A DNA stretch of 34,313 nt, from NCBI GenBank assembly GCA_949519155.1, contig CATIQU010000019.1, positions 1-34,313 of the forward strand, read 5' to 3'. A program made the position numbers and the translations under genes. A model generated the notes under the pieces. That model searched no databases, was not told the DNA's origin, and saw only the letters and a program-made list of their open reading frames with translations. Of this stretch, positions 26,446 through 34,168 are shown piece after piece. Every line of letters starts with the position of its first letter. Position 1 is the first letter of the stretch. Source of the stretch: Polaribacter sp. SA4-10. GTDB taxonomy: Bacteria; Bacteroidota; Bacteroidia; Flavobacteriales; Flavobacteriaceae.

Positions 26446-27582
26446 ATGAGAAAGAAATTGAACTTGCTTTTTAAACCTATTGAAGACAAAACAATTGTTT
26501 GGTTTGCTAAAAAAAACGAATATATTGTTCTAGAAGATACAGCTGCACATCTATTGAAAGAACTTAATAAAGGAGTTGAAATCAACACTATTGCAGAGGT
26601 ACTTTCACAGGAGATGTCAATTCCAAAAGAAGCATGTATTGGTTTTGTTTCAGAACTTGAAGAACGTTATTTTAAGAACAATTTAACTGAAGAACCTGAA
26701 GCTATCCTTGACATCGAGAGGGTGATAATTCCGAAAAATTTAGAATTTCAAAAATTTTATAAAATAAATGACCTTATTTTTAAGGTTGAATATTCTAATG
26801 AAATAGGACTCTCTTATGTACATCCAAAATTTGCACATTTAGAAGTAAACACAACAGAGCACCAACACCATTTTGTTGTTTTCATTGAAAACAAGCACCT
26901 ATTTTTGGCTGTAAATAACACGATCATCAAGGGTTGGAAGTCGAATGAAATTCATTTTTTTCAAGGAAAGTTTTCAATGGAGTTAATACAGGCAATTCAC
27001 CAAAACAAAGAAGAAAATTGGATGGGTGTTTTTCATGCTTCTGCTGTGGGAAATTCAAAAAAAACAGTTTTGTTTTTAGGAGATTCTGGGAATGGAAAAA
27101 GTACCTCCTTAGCAATATTACAAACAAACGGATTTTCATGTGTTGCGGATGATTTTGTCCCTATCGATATAAAAAAACAAGAAGTACATAGCTTTCCAGC
27201 GGCTATATCTATCAAAAAAAATAGTTTAGACACCTTGATACCCATTTATCCAGAATTGGTTACAACTGCTGAATACCATTTTAAACGTCTGAATAAAATC
27301 GTTCGCTATTTAAAGCCAAACTGTACCGATTATAAACAACATTTACCTTGTAATGAGTTGATCTTTATAAAGTATCAGAAGAATGCAAAATTACAGTTTT
27401 CTAAAATAAATAAAATAGAAGCTTTTTCTCAGTTAATTCCAGATTCATGGATTTCACCAAAAAAAGAAAATGCAAAAGTTTTTTTAGATTGGTTTGCTTC
27501 TTTAAAGTGCTATCGACTAACCTACTCTAACAATGATGAGATGATTAAAGCTGTTTCTAAAGTATTTAAAAATGACGCATAA
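26446..27582 (+). CDS. PqqD-like domain fused to HPr-kinase-like P-loop domain
   Basis: The 378-residue protein has an N-terminal PqqD/RRE-like winged-helix region (about 1-80, YIVLEDTAAHLLKELNKG...SIPKEACIGFVSELEE), a middle region, and a C-terminal P-loop domain: FHASAVGNSK, Walker A GDSGNGKST (about 210) and VADDFVPID, the DD signature of HPr kinase-like enzymes. In other bacteria this kinase fold phosphorylates HPr or modifies peptides such as some lasso precursors, and PqqD-like domains bind leader peptides. Here there is no recognisable precursor, cyclase, protease or exporter beside it. The next 400 bases hold only a broken frame. It could be a peptide-modifying or sugar-pathway kinase; I cannot choose. 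Confidence 0.7.
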   Translation: MRKKLNLLFKPIEDKTIVWFAKKNEYIVLEDTAAHLLKELNKGVEINTIAEVLSQEMSIPKEACIGFVSELEERYFKNNLTEEPEAILDIERVIIPKNLEFQKFYKINDLIFKVEYSNEIGLSYVHPKFAHLEVNTTEHQHHFVVFIENKHLFLAVNNTIIKGWKSNEIHFFQGKFSMELIQAIHQNKEENWMGVFHASAVGNSKKTVLFLGDSGNGKSTSLAILQTNGFSCVADDFVPIDIKKQEVHSFPAAISIKKNSLDTLIPIYPELVTTAEYHFKRLNKIVRYLKPNCTDYKQHLPCNELIFIKYQKNAKLQFSKINKIEAFSQLIPDSWISPKKENAKVFLDWFASLKCYRLTYSNNDEMIKAVSKVFKNDA

Positions 27583-27602
27583 AGAATCATTTTATTTTGA
27601 TT

Positions 27603-28016
27603 ATGAAAAATAAAATATTTGTATTAGATGCTGAAGCTACTTTTTTTGTGAGCATTCTAAGTAAATAAATTAATGATTATGGATATCGATTAAAAACCCT
27701 TAGCTTAAAGCACTCCTTTGAAGCTTATAGATTCGAAAAAGTGTAATATAGCGCCTCTTATAACACCTTAAACTCCTTTATATACGATTTTTACAGAATA
27801 TATTGAACTGACATCTTTGTTAATGGATAGCTCCATTCACATAAAAAAGATTGCTTCCAAAAAATAGCGACGGAGGCGTGCTTTAAAAAACCTTCCTTTA
27901 TTGTATTAAAACATATTCAACTAGAAAAAACTCTTGCTGCTTTAATTAGTTTGATTGTTAAAAAATCTTATCGCACTTCAATTATTCAAAGATTTAAATC
28001 GAAGTTAAACGCTTAA
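27603..28016 (+). pseudogene. Possible decayed response-regulator receiver gene (four in-frame stops)
   Basis: This 411-base gap (27583-27993) has no intact gene. One frame starts at ATG 27603 with MKNKIFVLDAEATFF, similar to the opening of a receiver domain (KILVVDDE). It continues through stops at 27666, 27744, 27804 and 27828 to a final TAA at 28014-28016. After the first stop it reads INDYGYRLKTLS, and later EACFKKPSFI, reminiscent of the receiver lysine-proline motif near the domain end; spacing from the candidate aspartate (codon 62) is shorter than usual. Four stops in 137 codons is fewer than chance predicts in such AT-rich DNA, but the assignment is tentative. The final codons overlap the 3' end of mpl. 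Confidence 0.4.
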
Positions 28017-29352
28017 CCTCCTCAAAATCTAATCCTCCGTAATTTCCAGAACTCATTAAGACGAGTGCCGTGTTTTTTAGATTCTCAGAAAACAGAAAAT
28101 CTTTAAATTCTTGCGGGTTTGTATAAATAATTAAATCCTCTCGTTGAAATGCTTTTGCTATTTGTGCAGCTGTAACTTGTGCTAATTGTTTTATTTTAAC
28201 CGCATCTGGCGAATAAAAAACAACGGCTTTATCTGCTGCGTCCAATGCACCTTTGTACTCCTCCAAAAAAGCAGCATTTAAACTTGAATAGGTATGCAAT
28301 TCTAAACATGCTAGCACATTTCTATTTTCGTACTGATTTTTAACAGCTTTGGTTGTTGCTTCTACTTTAGAGGGTGAATGTGCAAAATCCTTAAAAATTA
28401 CGCTCGTATTGTTTTCAGCAATTTTCTCTAAACGTTTGCTTGCTCCAGAAAAACTTGCAATTGCCTCATAAAAATCATCTTCATCTATGCCCATGTGTTG
28501 ACAAATCCACTTTGCACCTGCCAAATTTTGTAAATTGTGTGTACCAAAAATCTCTAAAGGCAAATCTCCTTCAGGAGTTTCTAGGTAGGTAATTCCGTTT
28601 TCTATAAAGTGCTTGGGGGTTTGATATGGATATTTCTTAATATGGTTTTCGGAAGATTCGACTACATCTTTTACAGTTGAATCCTCTTCGTTATAAACCA
28701 TAATTCCTCCATGTACCATCGAATCTGTAAAGATATTAAATTGGGACACATAGTTTTCAAAGGTTGGAAATACATTGATGTGATCCCAGGCAATACCGCT
28801 TAACAAAGCAATATTTGGTTTGTATAAATGAAACTTTGGACGCCTATCAATTGGTGAACTCAAGTACTCGTCTCCTTCTAAAACAATAAAGTCATTTTCT
28901 GCTGTTAAATGCACCATGGTTTCAAAACCTTCTAATTGTGCACCCACCATATAATCAACATCTCTTTCATGATAATTTAAGACATGTAAAATCATTGAAG
29001 TAATGGTTGTTTTTCCATGAGAACCTCCAATAACTACGCGGGTTTTATTTTTAGATTGTTCGTATAAAAACTCTGGATAGGAATAAATTTTCAATCCTAA
29101 TTCTTGTGCTTTCAACAATTCTAAGTTATCTTTTTTTGCATGCATTCCTAGAATGATTGCATCAATATTTTCGTTTATTTTTTCTGGAAACCAACCAAAT
29201 TCTTCGGGCAATAAACCATATTTTGCTAACCGAGATTTGGATGGGTCGTGAATCGTATCATCACTCCCAGAAATTTGATCTCCTTTAAGGTGCAATGCAA
29301 TTGCGAGGTTGTGCATAGCACTTCCGCCAATAGCTATAAAATGTAGGTTCAT
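27994..29352 (-). CDS. mpl: UDP-N-acetylmuramate:L-Ala-gamma-D-Glu-meso-DAP ligase (murein peptide recycling)
   Basis: A 452-residue Mur ligase. Motifs include IAIGGSAMHNLA (N-terminal Rossmann glycines), GGSHGKTTITSM (ATP-binding P-loop, about 109-120) and LEGDEYLSSPIDRRPKF, where a Mpl-type ExDEY...RRxKF block replaces the usual MurC residues. Mpl reattaches the recycled tripeptide to UDP-MurNAc in the cytoplasm. ATG at 29350-29352 gives MNLHFIAIGG; the frame could open two codons earlier at a TTG, but the family starts at the ATG. It is convergent with the broken frame to its left. MurC is the alternative, but the motif block and lack of other mur genes favour Mpl. Confidence 0.88.
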   Translation of the reverse strand: MNLHFIAIGGSAMHNLAIALHLKGDQISGSDDTIHDPSKSRLAKYGLLPEEFGWFPEKINENIDAIILGMHAKKDNLELLKAQELGLKIYSYPEFLYEQSKNKTRVVIGGSHGKTTITSMILHVLNYHERDVDYMVGAQLEGFETMVHLTAENDFIVLEGDEYLSSPIDRRPKFHLYKPNIALLSGIAWDHINVFPTFENYVSQFNIFTDSMVHGGIMVYNEEDSTVKDVVESSENHIKKYPYQTPKHFIENGITYLETPEGDLPLEIFGTHNLQNLAGAKWICQHMGIDEDDFYEAIASFSGASKRLEKIAENNTSVIFKDFAHSPSKVEATTKAVKNQYENRNVLACLELHTYSSLNAAFLEEYKGALDAADKAVVFYSPDAVKIKQLAQVTAAQIAKAFQREDLIIYTNPQEFKDFLFSENLKNTALVLMSSGNYGGLDFEEVKRLTSI

Positions 29353-29490
29353 AAACAAGAATTTTTAAAAAGGTAAAAATACAAAAGCTTTATGCAATAT
29401 GGTTTGACTTTAAAGGGAAACTCCAAAAAAATAGAAGGTGTTATTTTTCGCTACCTTGGTTTAATTAGATAAAATTTTCGCTGACTTATC

Positions 29491-30474
29491 CTATTCTAAA
29501 ACAACTCTAGTTGGAGTATCTAAACCATTGATAATACTTTCTGTTCCCTTTGCAACGGCTTGTATTGTTTGGGTAATTACGGTCATGTTTAACGTTGCAG
29601 CTTCGTCGGATGCTTGATGGTAATCCTTATCTACGTCTATTGGTGTTGTTGAAAATGTATGGGAAGGCACTCCTAATCTTGCCAATGAAGCATTGTCGGA
29701 TCTAAAAAACAAATTAAACTTTTTGTAGGGATCTGGAAATAATTGATACCCCGTTCCTACCAAATTTTGTTGGATAATCTCTCCAAAATCAGAGCGTTCA
29801 AAACCTGTTAACCAAGCGGTATTTGGCCCAAAACTCGGCGTTTTTCCGATCATTTCTAAATTGATTCCCGCTACGAACTTACTGGCATCAATTCCTTTTC
29901 CAAAATATGTGGATCCTTTCAACCCCATTTCTTCTCCGGTAAAGGCTACAAAAACGATGGTTCGCTCGTTCGTTCCTTTGTTTTTAAAATATTCAGCCAA
30001 AGTTAAAACTCCAGTCACTCCAGAGGCGTCATCATTGGCACCATTGTAAATAGAATCTAACTGTCCTGTTGTTTTACGAATGCCTAAATGGTCAAAATGC
30101 GCCGATACAATCACAAATTCGTCTTTCTTACTTTTTCCTTCTAAAACACCAATAATATTACTTGCGGTAATATTTTCTTCAGTCCTTCTATTCTGAAAAG
30201 TAAAAGTTTGTCTGTAGGTTTCTAAATCTTGAAAAGTAGAAAGCCCAATTCGTTTGAATTCATTTTCGATATATACCGCAGCTTTTTCAATTCCTGGAGT
30301 ACCAGTTCCTCGCCCTTCCATTTCATCAGAAGCCAGGGTGAATAGGTGTTTTTTAACGGTAATTGAATCAATTTCAAAAGCAATTGAAGTGGCTTCCTTT
30401 TCAATCGTTGTTGGGTTCTTTTTACATGATATTGCAATCAGTAACAATAAAATAATGGGGGATATGCTTTTCAT
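29491..30474 (-). CDS. M28-family zinc aminopeptidase lipoprotein
   Basis: The 327-residue protein has a lipoprotein signal with lipobox AIS-C (Cys17) and a single M28 domain. The metal and catalytic residues are present: His126 in SAHFDHLG, Asp148 in GANDDASG, Glu181 (base) and Glu182 in FTGEEMG, Glu207 in NLEMIG and His286 in DYHQASDE. M28 enzymes cleave N-terminal amino acids from peptides using two zinc ions. It should be anchored in the envelope and act on peptides in the periplasm or at the surface. It is divergent from kdsA and 138 bases downstream of the mpl start on the same strand. Confidence 0.93.
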   Translation of the reverse strand: MKSISPIILLLLIAISCKKNPTTIEKEATSIAFEIDSITVKKHLFTLASDEMEGRGTGTPGIEKAAVYIENEFKRIGLSTFQDLETYRQTFTFQNRRTEENITASNIIGVLEGKSKKDEFVIVSAHFDHLGIRKTTGQLDSIYNGANDDASGVTGVLTLAEYFKNKGTNERTIVFVAFTGEEMGLKGSTYFGKGIDASKFVAGINLEMIGKTPSFGPNTAWLTGFERSDFGEIIQQNLVGTGYQLFPDPYKKFNLFFRSDNASLARLGVPSHTFSTTPIDVDKDYHQASDEAATLNMTVITQTIQAVAKGTESIINGLDTPTRVVLE

Positions 30475-30518
30475 TTATATTTGATTTTAAAAGGATAAAT
30501 ATAGCTAATTTAATTTCG

Positions 30519-30526
30519 TATTTTTG
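30519..30526 (+). promoter_or_regulatory. -7 promoter element of kdsA
   Basis: TATTTTTG matches TAnnTTTG exactly, 16 bases before the kdsA ATG. The nearest upstream TTG is too far away to be a -33 element. Confidence 0.45.
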
Positions 30527-30542
30527 CACAAAATATCGACAA

Positions 30543-31361
30543 ATGATTTTATCTGAAATTCCAAACATTAAACATACTGACGCAAATAATTTCTTTTTAC
30601 TTTCTGGCCCTTGTGCTATTGAGAGTGAAGAAATGGCATTAAGAATTGCTGAAAAAGTTGTTACAATTACAGATAAATTAAGAATTCCATATATTTTTAA
30701 AGGAAGTTTTAAAAAAGCCAACCGAAGTAGAATTGATAGTTTTACTGGAATTGGCGATGAAAAAGCCTTAAAAATTTTACGTAAAGTTTCTGAAACTTTT
30801 AACGTTCCAACGGTAACAGACATTCACGAAGCATCCGATGCTGCAAAAGCGGCCCAATATGTAGATGTTTTACAAATCCCTGCCTTTTTAGTGCGTCAAA
30901 CAGACTTAGTAGTTGCAGCTGCAAAAACAGGAAAAGTTGTCAACTTAAAGAAAGGACAATTTATGAGTCCAGATGCGATGAGGCATGCCGTTCAAAAGGT
31001 AAAAGATGCGGGTTCTGACAAAGCTTGGATTACAGACCGAGGAACCATGTTTGGCTATCAAGACATGATTGTAGATTTTAGAGGCATTCCAGAAATGCGT
31101 GCATTTGCCCCTACTATCCTAGATGTTACACATTCTTTACAACAACCCAATCAAGCTGCAGGTGTTACGGGTGGACGTCCAGAAATGATTGAAACAATTG
31201 CCCGAGCGGGTATTGTAAACAACGTTGACGGCTTATTTATTGAAACGCATTTCGACCCTGCAAATGCAAAAAGTGACGGTGCCAACATGTTGCATTTAGA
31301 CAATTTAGAAGGGTTATTAACCAATTTAGTGGCGATTCGAAAAACCATTAACAATTTTTAA
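30543..31361 (+). CDS. kdsA: 3-deoxy-8-phosphooctulonate (KDO-8-P) synthase
   Basis: The 272-residue enzyme condenses phosphoenolpyruvate with arabinose-5-phosphate to KDO-8-phosphate for the lipopolysaccharide inner core. Family motifs are GPCAIES (22-28), FKGSFKKANRSRIDSFTG, VTDIHE, DVLQIPAFLVRQTDL, NLKKGQF and DVTHSLQQPN. The length is standard. It is a TIM barrel and works in the cytoplasm. It is divergent from the M28 peptidase and is followed after 111 bases by a small membrane-protein gene; no clear terminator is visible between them. Confidence 0.97.
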   Translation: MILSEIPNIKHTDANNFFLLSGPCAIESEEMALRIAEKVVTITDKLRIPYIFKGSFKKANRSRIDSFTGIGDEKALKILRKVSETFNVPTVTDIHEASDAAKAAQYVDVLQIPAFLVRQTDLVVAAAKTGKVVNLKKGQFMSPDAMRHAVQKVKDAGSDKAWITDRGTMFGYQDMIVDFRGIPEMRAFAPTILDVTHSLQQPNQAAGVTGGRPEMIETIARAGIVNNVDGLFIETHFDPANAKSDGANMLHLDNLEGLLTNLVAIRKTINNF

Positions 31362-31472
31362 CGCATTTGTCGTGATTAAAAACAACTCATTTAAAGTACT
31401 TTTTATTTGCTTTAATAGGGCTTAAAATGAAGTGTTTAAAATTTGTATCTTAGCACAAATTGATATTCCCCC

Positions 31473-32045
31473 ATGCGTAAAAACACTTATTTACACGACA
31501 ATAATGAAGTCAACCTTATTCTAAAAGGTTTTACAAGCATTCTTATTGGTTTTTATCTTTTCTGTGGTGCTTACCTCATCAAAAGTATTTTAAACGGTTT
31601 TCTAATTGATGACCATCTTACGGGCATGTTTTCGGCAGAAATTATTGAATTTGTTGCACTCGGAATCTTGTTTCTAGTGTTTGTATTCAGTTCCCTTGCA
31701 GTTGTTTTTGCAGGAAAACGAGTAGCAAAAAGACATCAATTTAAATTGTGGAATGCCAAAACAAAAAAAACGGCTTTCAGATATTTGTTTCTGATTGCAT
31801 TCTTTGCATCACTTCTTATTATTTTAATGAGAGTTGGGATGATTGATTTGATAACGCCTGCTTTTTTAGTTGCCTATGGCCTTATCCTCTATCTCTTAAG
31901 AGGTAATTATCGAAAGAAACGATTCTTACTTTCTGGATTGGCTATTGCTTTGGGGTGCTTATGCTTTTTTATACCGGGCTATTGGTCTTCTGCTATTTCA
32001 ATTTTAGGAATTGCACATGTGGCCTATGGCATTGTGGTAAATTAA
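31473..32045 (+). CDS. Hypothetical multi-pass membrane protein
   Basis: A 190-residue protein with about six hydrophobic helices (about 18-41, 57-80, 103-120, 126-143, 150-167 and 170-188) joined by short basic loops (AGKRVAKRHQFK, RGNYRKKR). No catalytic motif or named domain is recognised. A TATCTTAG -7-like element lies upstream near 31447. Its stop abuts the stop of the convergent DUF3820 gene with no spare base. Confidence 0.8.
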   Translation: MRKNTYLHDNNEVNLILKGFTSILIGFYLFCGAYLIKSILNGFLIDDHLTGMFSAEIIEFVALGILFLVFVFSSLAVVFAGKRVAKRHQFKLWNAKTKKTAFRYLFLIAFFASLLIILMRVGMIDLITPAFLVAYGLILYLLRGNYRKKRFLLSGLAIALGCLCFFIPGYWSSAISILGIAHVAYGIVVN

Positions 32046-32267
32046 TTAATACCTCCGCTGAATTTCTTTCACTAAGTTTTCTAGTCCATTCAATTGCAGC
32101 TCATACACCAAGCCCATTTGCTTGCCCAATTTGCCTGCAGGAAAGCCCTTGGTTCTATACCAAACGATATAATGCTCTGGTAAATCAATGAGAAAAGTCC
32201 CTTTGTATTTTCCAAAAGGCATTTTCATTTTTGCCAAATCGATGAGAAATTGTTGGTCTTGTATCAT
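32046..32267 (-). CDS. DUF3820 family protein
   Basis: The 73-residue protein reads MPFGKYKG, LIDLPEHYIVWY, then KGFPAGKLGKQM, the hallmark of DUF3820 (sometimes called putative quorum-sensing-regulated virulence factor). The function is unknown. It begins immediately after the stop codon of the oxidoreductase gene, so the two are co-transcribed. Confidence 0.9.
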   Translation of the reverse strand: MIQDQQFLIDLAKMKMPFGKYKGTFLIDLPEHYIVWYRTKGFPAGKLGKQMGLVYELQLNGLENLVKEIQRRY

Positions 32268-33473
32268 TTATTCTTTTCCGTCAAGATAGTCTTGTAAATA
32301 AGAAAAACGAGGTGTTAATTTTCCGTTTTCCGTCATTTTTGCACGTGCTAAAATACCGTCTTTATCCTTGTTAAAAAAAGCAGGAATCACATATTCTAAA
32401 AACAATTCTCCAAAACCTTCACTGGCATCTTTTGGCAACTCACAGGGCAAGTTGTCTACCGCCATGACTACGATGGTATTTTCTGCTTTAAAGTTTACTT
32501 CTTTTTCGGTGATTGGATTGTAGCCGTATATTGGATCTGCAATGGTAGAAGGTCTTATGGTAGCGGCTACTGGACCGTCTATATCACATGAGATATCTGC
32601 TACAAATTGAATCTTAAAATCTTGTTTTTTTGCATCTTCTCTTGTAAATAGATAAGGTGAACCATCTCCGAAGAAATGTCCTGCAATAAAATAGTCAGTT
32701 ACTTTTGCAAAGCGCATAAAATTGGCTTCGTATTTTTCTGGGTGGTTATAGAAGTCTCTATTATTTAGTACTTGCCCATCTGTTCGTTTGTTATAGTCTA
32801 AAACATCGATCATGCAATAGACTGGCTTTGTAAATGTCTGGGTCAAATAGGCAGTAACATCTACCTGTGTTATTTGCATTGCATCTAACATTTCTTTGGC
32901 GCCTCTGGCAACTTTTCCATTTCCGGTAAGTAGTATTTTAATGTTTGGAAGTTGAATGCTTTTTAGGTGATGGATCAATTCTTGCTGGCTGCCTTGGGTT
33001 TCTGCTTTGGGCAACTGAAAGGTTTCCTTTTTTAAACCAATCGCTCTAAAGCCATTATATGCACCTACGATGCCTGCATATCGTCCAAACCCAATCAAAC
33101 GCATACCATTTTCTTTTACAATTACTTCGTGGTCGTAGAGTGTTATATTTTTATCAATAACAGCTTGTAATAATTTTCTATTATAGGGTTGTTTTTTGAT
33201 GGTATGACTAAAGAAAAAATATTTTTTATTTGGAAGTAAGGCTTCAATTGGCACTTCTTTTACACCTATAAGCACATCACAGCCTGACACATCTGAAGTT
33301 ACTTCAAAACCTTCTTTTTGATAGGCTTCGTCTGTAAAAACTCTAATAGGTGAAGCTTCTACTTTTATATTTGAAGAAGTAAACTTCTTTTTGAATTCCG
33401 ATAGCTTTTCTGGTGAGAATACAACCCTCCTATCTGGCGGGTTTTTACGTTCTTTTATAATTCCAAACTTCAT
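32268..33473 (-). CDS. Saccharopine/alanine dehydrogenase-like NAD(P)-dependent oxidoreductase
   Basis: The 401-residue protein starts KFGIIKERKNPPDRRVVFSP, the alanine dehydrogenase/transhydrogenase N-terminal domain opening (IKExKxxExRV), and has a nucleotide-binding glycine pattern LLTGNGKVARGAKEML near 185. The later segments DISCDIDGPVAATIRPSTI and VDNLPCELPKDASEGFGE resemble lysine-forming saccharopine dehydrogenases and lysine-ketoglutarate reductase domains. It may catalyse a step between saccharopine or another amino acid and its oxo-acid; substrate not certain. It leads a two-gene unit with the DUF3820 gene and lies 96 bases from ssrA, divergent. Confidence 0.8.
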   Translation of the reverse strand: MKFGIIKERKNPPDRRVVFSPEKLSEFKKKFTSSNIKVEASPIRVFTDEAYQKEGFEVTSDVSGCDVLIGVKEVPIEALLPNKKYFFFSHTIKKQPYNRKLLQAVIDKNITLYDHEVIVKENGMRLIGFGRYAGIVGAYNGFRAIGLKKETFQLPKAETQGSQQELIHHLKSIQLPNIKILLTGNGKVARGAKEMLDAMQITQVDVTAYLTQTFTKPVYCMIDVLDYNKRTDGQVLNNRDFYNHPEKYEANFMRFAKVTDYFIAGHFFGDGSPYLFTREDAKKQDFKIQFVADISCDIDGPVAATIRPSTIADPIYGYNPITEKEVNFKAENTIVVMAVDNLPCELPKDASEGFGELFLEYVIPAFFNKDKDGILARAKMTENGKLTPRFSYLQDYLDGKE

Positions 33474-33541
33474 CCTTTTGTTGATTCTAATATTTGTTCG
33501 AAGATATTGGATTTTATAAAGATGGGCAACTAGATTTTTTA

Positions 33542-33549
33542 TACTTTTG
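33542..33549 (+). promoter_or_regulatory. -7 promoter element of ssrA
   Basis: TACTTTTG matches TAnnTTTG and lies 20 bases before the mature 5' end of tmRNA. This leaves a short leader that RNase P would remove. No TTG at normal -33 spacing is seen. Confidence 0.5.
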
Positions 33550-33569
33550 TAAACTAATTAAAAAAAACT

Positions 33570-33960
33570 GGGGACGACTGGTTTTGACAGCAAGTTCTGT
33601 TAATTGGTAAGCATATCAAGGACTGAAATCATTCTTGTAAAACTCATTTCAACTTTTTAACCGGCGAAGATAACTACGCTTTAGCTGCTTAATCCGAATC
33701 ACAGTAGGATTGGCCTCGGCACACTAGGTGTGCAAGCTTTATGTCCACGAAAAGCCTTGGTTTACGGCGTTTCACTTTTGGGCATCGTAAAAGTAAACAT
33801 AGAAAACTTGATGCTTTGGCAAGTTTTTGAAATAAAAAAGATACGTTTAAAATGGATTGTTCTTAATCAGTTTTAGGCCGACAATCAAGTAAGAACTATA
33901 TATGTAGAAAGCTTTTTTGCCGCTTGTTTGGACCCGAGTTCGATTCTCGGCGTCTCCACA
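33570..33960 (+). ncRNA. ssrA: Transfer-messenger RNA (tmRNA)
   Basis: The 5' end GGGGACGACTGGTTTTGAC and the 3' end TTCGATTCTCGGCGTCTCC fold into the tRNA-Ala-like acceptor and T arm (GGGGACG pairs with CGTCTCC, one G-U). The internal reading frame 33663-33692 encodes GEDNYALAA followed by TAA, so the degradation tag would be AGEDNYALAA, close to the AGENNYALAA-type tags of Flavobacteriia. The total of about 390 nt is normal and one-piece. tmRNA with SmpB rescues stalled ribosomes. CCA is not fully encoded (ACA), so it would be added after transcription. The 3' end is a common integration site. Confidence 0.96.
33929..33958 (+). other. Putative attachment site at the ssrA 3' end
   Basis: The T-arm and acceptor 3' strand of ssrA is a classical tyrosine-recombinase target. 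A likely integrase start lies about 210 bases downstream. The matching far-end copy would be outside the window, so this is inferred. Confidence 0.4.
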
Positions 33961-33963
33961 ATT

Positions 33964-34006
33964 AAAAAACTCAATAATCTGATTTATAGAATATTGAGTT
34001 TTTTTT
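33964..34006 (+). terminator. Intrinsic terminator downstream of ssrA
   Basis: AAAACTCAATA (33965-33976 region) pairs with TATTGAGTTTT (from 33992) around a 15-base loop and is followed by a run of Ts to 34006. Confidence 0.8.
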
Positions 34007-34025
34007 ATTTTATAAAACGACATTT

Positions 34026-34045
34026 TTGTGTCCGTAATTGTGTCC
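34026..34045. repeat. Two direct copies of TTGTGTCC, 12-base period
   Basis: TTGTGTCC occurs at 34026-34033 and 34038-34045, four bases apart, about one helical turn. They lie between the ssrA terminator and the putative integrase gene, where arm-type recombinase binding sites would be expected. Confidence 0.45.
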
Positions 34046-34168
34046 CATTCCATTTTAAGCGATTTAAAACTCAAGTAGAAAAAAAGTAATCGATAAAATA
34101 GTTAGAAGTAGTTGCAAAAACATTATTCTATAAACTACTTATAATTAAAAAGTTAACCCTACAAAGCT

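Noticed and set aside
27583..27993. Small RiPP precursor peptide next to the PqqD-kinase gene
   Set aside because: The only ATG-led short frame (27603, 21 codons) reads like a truncated receiver domain, without a leader/core pattern or repeated cores.
33847..34074. Minus-strand open frame of 75 codons across the ssrA 3' end
   Set aside because: It is antisense to the tRNA-like end of tmRNA and its AENRTRV text is the standard artefact of reading such RNA genes as protein.
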